64,000 nt of DNA, taken from contig DJIF01000130.1 in assembly GCA_002433485.1 (NCBI GenBank), positions 47,326 to 111,325 of the forward strand, written 5' to 3'. Shown in pieces: positions 36,575 to 43,366 of the stretch (positions within the stretch are counted from its first letter, which is position 1; the number at the start of each line of letters is the position of its first letter). The notes beneath the pieces were generated by a model. That model made no database searches, had not been told where the DNA came from, and worked only from the letters and a program-made list of their open reading frames with translations. The DNA is from Deltaproteobacteria bacterium UBA6601. Its GTDB lineage: Bacteria; Myxococcota_A; UBA796; UBA9615. The position numbers and the translations under genes are program-made.

Positions 36575-38094
36575 TGGAGGAGCCCTGCAGGCTTCCATCA
36601 CCGACACAGGCTGCAACGACGGGGATGCTGGCGGTTTTCCTGGTGGCCATTGGTTTCGCCACCCAAACCATCGCTCGCGACAACCCTGCAGGTAGCGAGC
36701 TGCAAGGCGCATCCGCACTGGCCAGGCAGGTGGCAAGAGGGACCGGTCAGGTGTTGGGGGGTGGGGGGCTCTCGGCGCCGCAACTGGGGATGACCCTGGT
36801 CTCCGGCGCGGGGGATGTGGTCCAGTTGGATGAGCTGATTGCAGCTGGTCCAGCGGTGTTGTTCTATTTCAGCGCTGGGTGCTCTCATTGCGAAGAGGTC
36901 GCCCCGGAGATTGGCAGGCTCGGTCAGCGACTCAATGCGGATGCAGCGCTGATCGCGATCGCCAGTGGCAGCAATAGCCTCAGCGCAGCGCGCGACTTTG
37001 TGGCCCGTCATCAACTACCCGGATCTGTTTACAAGGACTTCAGTCGTCAATTCAGTTCTCGAAATCGCCTGCAATCGACCCCCAGCGTGTTGCTGACCGC
37101 TCCCTCCCCTGAGCCCGGCGGGTTCGAGACTCTGGCCGAATACCGCCCCTTTGCACCAGGCATGTCGCTGCTGGTCGAGATGCGCCTGGCCAGCCATCTC
37201 GGGGAGGACCCCTGGTCCCGAGTGGAACAGGGCCAGTACTACGGCCCCAAGGCCTGCGGTGCCTGCCATCTTGACGAGTACATGTCCTGGGGCTTGAGTC
37301 ACCACTCCATTGCCTATTGGACCTTGCACAAAGGGCAGCGAGCAGAGGACCCCGCCTGTGTTGGGTGTCATGTCACAGGTATGGGAGAGCCCTCAGGCTT
37401 TGTGCTTGGAGATCATCACTCGCCCCTTGCAGATGTTGGGTGTGAGGCTTGCCATGGACCCGGTGGCGCCCACGGCGGATCGAGCAGGGACCCAAAGCTT
37501 TCGTGTGAGACCTGCCACGACAAGGACCACTCGGTTCGATTTGACCTGGAACGTGCCTTACCGCATGTCGACCACTTTCGGCCCGAGATCCTGGAACCGG
37601 TGGCGTATCGAGAGCTTCGTCAGGCCCTTGTCGATGGTCGCGCTGAGCGGCCGCTAATGGCCTTTCCAAAAGGCAAGCATCTGGGCCAGGGAGCTTGTGT
37701 TTCCTGTCACCCGGCAGCCAGCAAGGGATGGCGCAGCGGTCCTCATGCGGGCGCCTTGAAGACGCTCACCAAAAGAAACGCACAGCACAACCCAGAGTGC
37801 ATCTCCTGCCATGACCTGGCGCGAGATTCAGATGCGGCAGAACGGGGCTACTTCGGCGAAGGTGTGTCCTGTGAGAGTTGCCACGGCCCCGGCGAGCAAC
37901 ATGTGGCGGCCAGAGGTGGCACCGACAACATCCTTGGGCTGGGAAGCTCCTGTCCTGAGTGCATTATTGAGGCTCTATGTACGAGCTGTCACACTCCTGA
38001 GCAGGACCCGAGCTGGAGCCTGACGGGGGATCTCGATCGACTGAAACGTTGGCATCGCGCTCCTGCCCCTGCTCGACGACCAGCTTCACCTTGA
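36574..38094 (+). CDS. Thioredoxin-like domain fused to an octahaem c-type cytochrome
   Basis: A 506-residue exported protein. A hydrophobic N-terminal segment (about 18-34) acts as signal or anchor. Residues 65-195 form a TlpA/thioredoxin-like domain with the active-site pair FYFSAGCSHCEEVAPEI. The rest holds eight CXXCH haem motifs (CGACH, CVGCH, CEACH, CETCH, CVSCH, CISCH, CESCH, CTSCH). The set reads as two tetrahaem modules, each with a third motif followed by GPG (EACHGPGGAH and ESCHGPGEQH). The ATG at 36574 has GAGAGGG 6 nt upstream. The last 131 bp, including the eighth haem motif, overlap the opposite-strand helicase gene. A thiol-to-haem electron path is plausible but inferred. Confidence 0.85.
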   Translation: MEEPCRLPSPTQAATTGMLAVFLVAIGFATQTIARDNPAGSELQGASALARQVARGTGQVLGGGGLSAPQLGMTLVSGAGDVVQLDELIAAGPAVLFYFSAGCSHCEEVAPEIGRLGQRLNADAALIAIASGSNSLSAARDFVARHQLPGSVYKDFSRQFSSRNRLQSTPSVLLTAPSPEPGGFETLAEYRPFAPGMSLLVEMRLASHLGEDPWSRVEQGQYYGPKACGACHLDEYMSWGLSHHSIAYWTLHKGQRAEDPACVGCHVTGMGEPSGFVLGDHHSPLADVGCEACHGPGGAHGGSSRDPKLSCETCHDKDHSVRFDLERALPHVDHFRPEILEPVAYRELRQALVDGRAERPLMAFPKGKHLGQGACVSCHPAASKGWRSGPHAGALKTLTKRNAQHNPECISCHDLARDSDAAERGYFGEGVSCESCHGPGEQHVAARGGTDNILGLGSSCPECIIEALCTSCHTPEQDPSWSLTGDLDRLKRWHRAPAPARRPASP

Positions 38095-40642
38095 GCATTT
38101 CGGCCACCGCCGGCAGAAGTTGTTCGGCATTGGCCTTGAGCTTGCGAGTACCTTCCGGCAGCGACGCAAGAAAGCGTCGACCATAACTACGTCGATGGAT
38201 GCGCGAGTCGAGCACCAGCACCACCCCTGAATCGGTGCGGTGTCGAATCAGTCGGCCAAAGCCCTGCCGGAAGCGCAGCACCGCTTGTGGCACCGCCAGA
38301 GCGCGGAAGGGATCAAGCCCCCGACGTTGGAGCAGCTCTGCCCTTGCCACCTGAATGGGATCGGTAGGCACCCGGAACGGCAAGCGCGGAATGATAACCA
38401 CCTTAAGGGCATCACCACGCACATCGACTCCCTCCCAGAACGAATCCGTGCCGCACAGAACTGCCTTGCCGGCGTCTCGAAACAGTGTGAGGAGTCGTTC
38501 CCGGGGAAGGTCACCCTGGCGCAGAATCGAGTACCTCGGTCCCAGCTTGTGGCTCAGCCGCGAGGAGACCTGGCGCAACATTCGGTATGAGGTAAACAGC
38601 ACAAAACAGCGCCCCTCACTGAGAGTCGCAACCCGCGCAACCAGCTCAACCACAGCTTCCAGGTGACCCGCTTCATTGGGCTCAGGAAAGTCGCTTGGCA
38701 GCCCCACCAGCGCCTGGCGACTGTAGTCAAAGGGCGAGCGAATGGTCAGGGTGCGTAGGCGTTCCTGAGCATCCTCTTGTCGCCCAAGGCCGGTGCGATC
38801 CAAGAAGTGATCAAAGCTATTGGCAACCGACAACGTAGCTGAGGTGAGCACCAGCGAACGGCTGCCCTCCACCAACAGCTCGCGGATGATCTCCTCGACG
38901 TCGACCGGGCGTAACGAGAACCGGGCACTTGGGACATCGTCGTCGGCGCTTTGAACCTGCCCCCAACGAACCGTCTGCGGGTCCTCCGGCAGCATGCGAC
39001 CCAGCGAAGAAGCGGCATCTACCAGTCGTCGCTGCACCGTGGCCATATCCAGATCAACCTGCCGAAATCGGCTTCGAAATGCCTGCGGCATGTCTTCTAG
39101 ATGGCTGCGGACAATGCCAACCTTCTGTGCGGTTCGGGTGAGAGATGCTGCAAGCTCATCAAAGCGCTCGTTGAGACGCTCGAACAAGGCGGGACGAGCG
39201 TCGTGGAGCTGGTCGTCAAAGCGAAAGCTACCGGACCTGGATGCTCCTGCCCTCCCCGAGCGAGCCAGCTGGTCCCCTTCCAGATCGGCTTCGTTGACTG
39301 CCTCGAGCAGATCCCAACCTACATCCTCAAGGTGTAACCGCGCCTTCTCCCTGCAGCGTTCAGTAGCTTCCAGCAGAGAGTCCAGGGCTTTGGCCAGATT
39401 GAGTTCTTCATCCTCACTGCCAGCCCCTTCCAGCCCCTGCCGAAGTCGCACAGCCAGCCCCTTGCGCCGACCGCGAACCGGACGAAGCCGGCCCAGTTGC
39501 CGCAGAATCCCGCGCCCGGTGACATCCCTGCCGGCGAAGTCAGTCGCCACATCTTCGATGTGATGGGCCTCGTCGAGGACGATGTGGTCGTAGCGAGGCA
39601 GGAGCCCACCAGGGACGCCCTGCAGGCGAAGCCCCAGATCGGCGAGCAGCAGGTGATGATTGACCACCAGCACCTGTGCCTTAGCGGCCTGGCGTCGACT
39701 CTGATAGTAGAAGCAGCTGTTGTAGTGCTTACAGCGGGCCCTGAGACTGTGCTCGGTAGAGCTCTCTACACGTTCCCATAAAGAGTGGTCTGGGACGAAG
39801 GGCAGGTCGTCCCGCTCGCCATTGGGGGTGACTGCCGACCAGCGCTCCAGCTCCTCGAGGAAAGCGCGTTCTTCAGGTTCTGCATCTTCGCGCGCTTCCG
39901 ACAGCCGGTCCTCCAGCTTTCGTCGGCACAAATAGTTACTTCGACCCTTCAATATAGCCAGTTCAAGTTCTGGAAAAAGCTCTTTAATTACTGGCGCATC
40001 ATGGTCCACGAGCTGCTGCTGGAGATTGCGCGTTCTGGTCGCGACGGCCACTCGCTCGCCACCCTGCAGCGCGCGCAGCACACTGGGCACCAGATAAGCC
40101 AGCGACTTCCCGGTGCCGGTACCAGCCTCAACGACCAGCACCGCGCCATCGTTCTGAGCGCTGGCCACTGCCTCTGCCATTTCCAGCTGTTCTGCGCGGG
40201 GCTCATAGCCAGGAAGCCGCGCTCTCAGGCCTTGGTCGCCCTCAAACACAGCCCGAACCTCAGCGCTGCTGATGTCCCTACGGGTGGTCTTCGGTGGCTC
40301 TACAACTACGTAGACCTCGCTGGCCTGGTTGTTGACGATGAAGAAGCCAATCCCTTCCTGGCCATAGTGGGCGGCGAGGGCTAAATCGGCATCGGATGGG
40401 GCCAGAACCCCCGAAGGGTGGTTGTGAATAATGACCTCGCCGCTGCGGCCCACCTGCTTTAGTGCGGGCACAGCCCCCTGGTTGCCGCGACAGAAAACTT
40501 CTACTTCTGTGACCTTGCCGACTCCCCCACGGCGCCCCACAAAGAACACTTCGTTGCCACCCGCTCGGTCGATCTCCGTGGCCAGCTCAGTGCGGGCCGC
40601 AGGCTGTATGTAGTGGCCGATTGGTGGACTTGATGGTGGCAC
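37964..40642 (-). CDS. DinG/XPD-type helicase with N-terminal JAMM domain
   Basis: An 892-residue fusion. Residues 1-125 form a RadC-like JAMM metalloprotease-fold domain with a complete motif: Glu31, His73 and His75 (IIHNHPSGVLAPSDAD), Ser83, Asp86. From about 145 on is a superfamily-2 helicase of the DinG/XPD group: Walker A VVEAGTGTGKS (171-180), VVNHHLLLADL, HIVLDEAHHIED, and the C-terminal GTDSFWEGVDV and FGRLIRHRTDSG. Cysteines 239, 304 and 310 match three of the four Fe-S ligands; the fourth position is Ser299. The start is GTG with a weak site. The C-terminal 40 residues are charged and unstructured and overlap the convergent cytochrome gene. Confidence 0.9.
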   Translation of the reverse strand: MPPSSPPIGHYIQPAARTELATEIDRAGGNEVFFVGRRGGVGKVTEVEVFCRGNQGAVPALKQVGRSGEVIIHNHPSGVLAPSDADLALAAHYGQEGIGFFIVNNQASEVYVVVEPPKTTRRDISSAEVRAVFEGDQGLRARLPGYEPRAEQLEMAEAVASAQNDGAVLVVEAGTGTGKSLAYLVPSVLRALQGGERVAVATRTRNLQQQLVDHDAPVIKELFPELELAILKGRSNYLCRRKLEDRLSEAREDAEPEERAFLEELERWSAVTPNGERDDLPFVPDHSLWERVESSTEHSLRARCKHYNSCFYYQSRRQAAKAQVLVVNHHLLLADLGLRLQGVPGGLLPRYDHIVLDEAHHIEDVATDFAGRDVTGRGILRQLGRLRPVRGRRKGLAVRLRQGLEGAGSEDEELNLAKALDSLLEATERCREKARLHLEDVGWDLLEAVNEADLEGDQLARSGRAGASRSGSFRFDDQLHDARPALFERLNERFDELAASLTRTAQKVGIVRSHLEDMPQAFRSRFRQVDLDMATVQRRLVDAASSLGRMLPEDPQTVRWGQVQSADDDVPSARFSLRPVDVEEIIRELLVEGSRSLVLTSATLSVANSFDHFLDRTGLGRQEDAQERLRTLTIRSPFDYSRQALVGLPSDFPEPNEAGHLEAVVELVARVATLSEGRCFVLFTSYRMLRQVSSRLSHKLGPRYSILRQGDLPRERLLTLFRDAGKAVLCGTDSFWEGVDVRGDALKVVIIPRLPFRVPTDPIQVARAELLQRRGLDPFRALAVPQAVLRFRQGFGRLIRHRTDSGVVLVLDSRIHRRSYGRRFLASLPEGTRKLKANAEQLLPAVAEMLKVKLVVEQGQERDANVSVDRDPPSGSSSGPAQECDSSYIEPQ

Positions 40643-40724
40643 CGGCGAAGCCTAGCTTGAAAGCAAGCCGCGCGGCTGTGTGTGAGCTGCTAAAAGGTCG
40701 GCAACTCATCGTTATGGAATTCCT

Positions 40725-41627
40725 GTGACCACTAATGCCGCACATCTTTCCGCAGCTCGGGATTCCCTGCGCGGCCGGGTCGCGATAGTTGGTGTGGGGC
40801 AATTGGGACGAGCGCTATTGCGCGAATTTTCGGCCGCGGGACTCGGCCCTCTGCGGGCCTGGAATCGCAGCGCGCTTGAACCAAAACCGCCGATCTCAGA
40901 TGTTGATTGGAGTTTTGGCGGGCTGGCTCCCGATCCCGCCTGGCTGAACACTGCTTCTGTGGTCCTCCTCTGTGTGCGGGATGACGCGATCGGCGAATGT
41001 TCCGCCCGCTTGAGCCTTCCTGCCGGGACCAGCCTTATGCACTGTTCAGGGGCTCGAGGCAGCGACGAGCTCCAAAGCAGCGATCTGGTCCACCGGGGCA
41101 GCTATCACCCGCTCCAGTCATTCTCTGACTGGAGCCCTCTGGGTGACCTAGTTCCGCCCTATGCGGTCGCTTTAGAGGGAGATCCTGAGGCTTTAGACGT
41201 GGGCCGGCGGCTGGCCCTGGCAACCGGGCACCACTCGGTTCAACTGAGCGCGGTCGAAAAGCCCCGATATCACGCCGCGGCGGTTCTCGCTTCCAACTGC
41301 CTTGTTGCTCTGCAGAGCGCCGCGGTGCGAGTTATGCAGGGCTGCACTACAGATGAACAGCAGGCAATCGAGTTGCTTTGGCCTCTGGTACTGGGAACCA
41401 TCGCCGGACTCGATGGCGGGCGGCCGAGCGAGGCGATTACCGGACCGGTCATCCGAGGAGATGTAGCTACGGTGCGCGACAATCTGGCCGCGCTGCAAGA
41501 CGACCCCTCTGCGCGGACCCTGTATGTGGCTCTTAGCAGGGAAGCGCTGGCGCTCTCAGGCGCTCGAGTCAGCGATGAACTTCACGCTCAGCTGGTCGAA
41601 CTGTTCACCCAGGTTGCGGAGGACTAG
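40725..41627 (+). CDS. Rossmann-like protein with DUF2520 domain
   Basis: A 300-residue protein resembling NADP-dependent oxidoreductases of the F420/ProC fold. The N-terminal RGRVAIVGVGQLGRALLREF is the nucleotide-binding motif and SVVLLCVRDDAIGECSARL the following strand-helix. MHCSGARGSDEL and GSYHPLQSFSD are hallmarks of the DUF2520 group. The C-terminal half is helical (dimerisation domain). In other bacteria such genes often neighbour pantothenate genes, but not here. The start is GTG at 40725; the 82 bp upstream separate it from the divergent helicase gene. Confidence 0.8.
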   Translation: MTTNAAHLSAARDSLRGRVAIVGVGQLGRALLREFSAAGLGPLRAWNRSALEPKPPISDVDWSFGGLAPDPAWLNTASVVLLCVRDDAIGECSARLSLPAGTSLMHCSGARGSDELQSSDLVHRGSYHPLQSFSDWSPLGDLVPPYAVALEGDPEALDVGRRLALATGHHSVQLSAVEKPRYHAAAVLASNCLVALQSAAVRVMQGCTTDEQQAIELLWPLVLGTIAGLDGGRPSEAITGPVIRGDVATVRDNLAALQDDPSARTLYVALSREALALSGARVSDELHAQLVELFTQVAED

Positions 41628-41740
41628 CTGCCATATGGGCAAAGCGGGTCAGAATCTCCCCTGCCCTTTCGTTTCTGGTCCATGGGAACCTATAGTTGAA
41701 GCGTGGCCGGGCTAGATGAAGGCCAACCGGGACATGAACG

Positions 41741-41908
41741 ATGCTCGACGCCTACATCATTGAGAAGATTAAGCGCGAGCAGGAGCGCGATCGGGCAGAG
41801 CGTCAGCCAGCGCGCATCGAGCGCCCGAGCCCCCCGCAACGCCGACCTCAGGCCCCGCCGGAAGACGGTGAGGAGAGCAATCGCGGCGTAGTGATTATCG
41901 AGTTCTGA
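41741..41908 (+). CDS. Conserved small protein (MLDAYIIE type)
   Basis: A 55-residue reading frame with a hydrophobic start MLDAYIIEKIKREQER, an Arg/Pro/Glu-rich middle and a hydrophobic end RGVVIIEF. I recall short proteins with this start-and-end pattern in varied bacteria, with no known function. The charged middle and conserved ends suggest that the termini are the working part, perhaps pairing as beta strands or binding a partner. The ribosome-binding site is weak. It lies between the DUF2520 gene and the tRNA gene, the latter on the other strand. Confidence 0.6.
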   Translation: MLDAYIIEKIKREQERDRAERQPARIERPSPPQRRPQAPPEDGEESNRGVVIIEF

Positions 41909-41940
41909 ACACAACTTCGCTAGCCTCACGGCGAGGCGAC

Positions 41941-42017
41941 TGGTGGAGTCGGCGGGATTCGAACCCACGGCCTCTGGCTTCGGAGGCCAGCGCTCTATCC
42001 AACTGAGCTACGACTCC
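41941..42017 (-). tRNA. tRNA-Arg (anticodon CCG)
   Basis: The (-) strand folds into a 77-nt cloverleaf with encoded 3' CCA. The acceptor stem GGAGTCG (42017-42011) pairs perfectly with CGACTCC (41951-41945). The D-arm contains AGCTCAGTTGGATAGAGC, the anticodon stem CTGGC/GCCAG encloses the loop CTCCGAA, giving anticodon CCG for codon CGG, and the T-loop is TTCGAAT. Confidence 0.97.
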
Positions 42018-42026
42018 AGCCGCTCT

Positions 42027-42056
42027 TGTATAGCCGCCCTGAAGAGTCCATGGCAA
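42027..42056 (-). promoter_or_regulatory. Putative sigma70-type promoter of tRNA-Arg
   Basis: Reading on the (-) strand, a -35 element TTGCCA (42056-42051; five of six consensus bases) and a -10 element TATACA (42032-42027; four of six) are separated by 18 nt. The -10 lies 9 nt from the tRNA 5' end, which implies a very short leader. Confidence 0.5.
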
Positions 42057-42091
42057 CGACCCTGCAGCTCAATATGGGCCATTTAGCGGGC

Positions 42092-42625
42092 TCAAGCCTG
42101 TCCGATCCACTCGCGGATAGACGGGAGGTGGCGGCCGCTCCACTGATCATCCAGGCGCTGCTCACAGAACCGTACAAACAAGGCATCCACGATTCCCCAC
42201 GCCTCCTCCAGCAGAAACATTCGCTCATAGAGCTGCTCTTCGCCAGGATCTTTGCATTCAGCAGGGACCTTCAGTCCACCCATTTGCAGACCTTCGCCGC
42301 GGAATTCCAACGAGTACTCGCGTTCCTTGATGCGCAATCCAAGCCGGGCCGACTCAATGGTCTTGCCCGCAGCGAGTGCCGTGCGGGCTTCCAGGGTAGT
42401 GGCCGGGGCGCCGCCCTTGAGGTCGCTGACTTGAGGCTTGTCGTCCGAGGTGCTGAAGCGGATGCGGTCATCGATCCAGAAGTCAACAGAGCCGTAATGG
42501 GGCAGCTCCATGTTGGCGAATCCTTGCTCGCTCTGCCACCACAACCAGATGAGAAACTCACGGCCCATGAAGGTGTCGGCGGCATGCTCTCCGATGGCAT
42601 TGGCTGAACTGGAAATGTGGATCAT
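42092..42625 (-). CDS. RdgC-like protein, C-terminal half (split gene)
   Basis: A 177-residue protein resembling the second half of RdgC, a ring-shaped DNA-binding recombination modulator. FLIWLWWQSEQGFANMEL and VDFWIDDRIRFS match the segment around the FLTWL and DDR motifs. LKGGAPATTLEARTALAAGK, SARLGLRIKEREYSLEFRG and MGGLKV match the RdgC stretch that ends in LKRLKF. A helical tail of about 55 residues follows, as in longer RdgC-like proteins. Its ATG overlaps the stop of the N-terminal-half gene as ATGA. It is thus likely that the two chains are made together and associate. Confidence 0.6.
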   Translation of the reverse strand: MIHISSSANAIGEHAADTFMGREFLIWLWWQSEQGFANMELPHYGSVDFWIDDRIRFSTSDDKPQVSDLKGGAPATTLEARTALAAGKTIESARLGLRIKEREYSLEFRGEGLQMGGLKVPAECKDPGEEQLYERMFLLEEAWGIVDALFVRFCEQRLDDQWSGRHLPSIREWIGQA

Positions 42626-43248
42626 GCTCGGTGCTCCGTTCGGTAGTCAGAGTGGCCGGTGGCATCGAGACGGTGGAGCCACGTGTCCACTAAAGGATGC
42701 CGGCCCATCGCACCGACCACGCCGACCGGGACCAGATCTAGGTCAAAGGTCTGGCCAAAACGGTGGCGAAAGGATTCGTTTACCTTGCGACTGTTCGAGA
42801 AGAACCAAACCCTGTGGTTGGCGAGATCCCAGCAGATGTCATGGGCATTTACGCTGGGCAGCTGTTGCGGCAGTAGTTCGAGTTCAAGCTGTTCCTTGAG
42901 TTCGCGCTTCACCCGACTGGGAATGCGGTCAGCGCCACGTTCCTTCATCCAATTGTCGGCCCGCAGTTCAAGCTCCGCCCGCACCAGCTTGGCGGGCAGG
43001 CGCTTGTTGTCGACGCGCAGTGCAAAACACAGGTACTGGCTATAGGCGCTGTCTTCGGAGCTGAACTCTGTGACGCACAGATTATGGAGATTGACCCAAC
43101 CAAGAGTCTCTCCTGAGGTGGCCTTGGAAAAAGGTTCCTTAAAGGCGTTCTCATTGAGCCGCTGGATCAGGTCATCCCGCTGCAGATCGTCGGGAGGATC
43201 GACGACCTGATAACGATTGGCGCCCATCGCGCCCTTAAGAAGAGGCAT
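42622..43248 (-). CDS. RdgC-like protein, N-terminal half (split gene)
   Basis: A 208-residue protein resembling the first half of RdgC. It starts MPLLKGAMGANRYQVV, and the region KRLPAKLVRAELELRADNWM, then KRELKEQLELELLPQQLPSV and DICWDLANHRVWFFSNSR, matches the RdgC pattern of ILPASVVREALEEK, ELKEEV..ELLPRAF and a following beta strand. The ATG at 43248 is family-like; an in-frame upstream start at 43275 is not needed. RdgC binds double-stranded DNA and restrains RecA in E. coli; a similar role is inferred only. The downstream gene supplies the C-terminal half. Confidence 0.62.
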   Translation of the reverse strand: MPLLKGAMGANRYQVVDPPDDLQRDDLIQRLNENAFKEPFSKATSGETLGWVNLHNLCVTEFSSEDSAYSQYLCFALRVDNKRLPAKLVRAELELRADNWMKERGADRIPSRVKRELKEQLELELLPQQLPSVNAHDICWDLANHRVWFFSNSRKVNESFRHRFGQTFDLDLVPVGVVGAMGRHPLVDTWLHRLDATGHSDYRTEHRA

Positions 43249-43366
43249 TACACGTTCCCCATATGGGCCGGCCACTTGCGCCGGCCCGTTGCTGCTTGGT
43301 GAAGGGCGGCAGTATCATGTCCCAAGCTCGGGTCGTCAACGCCCTACATTCAGCCTTCGGGAGTCC

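Noticed and set aside
41923..41937. A GCCTC/GAGGC hairpin between the small protein gene and tRNA-Arg as a terminator
   Set aside because: The stem is just 5 bp and no T-run follows on either strand.
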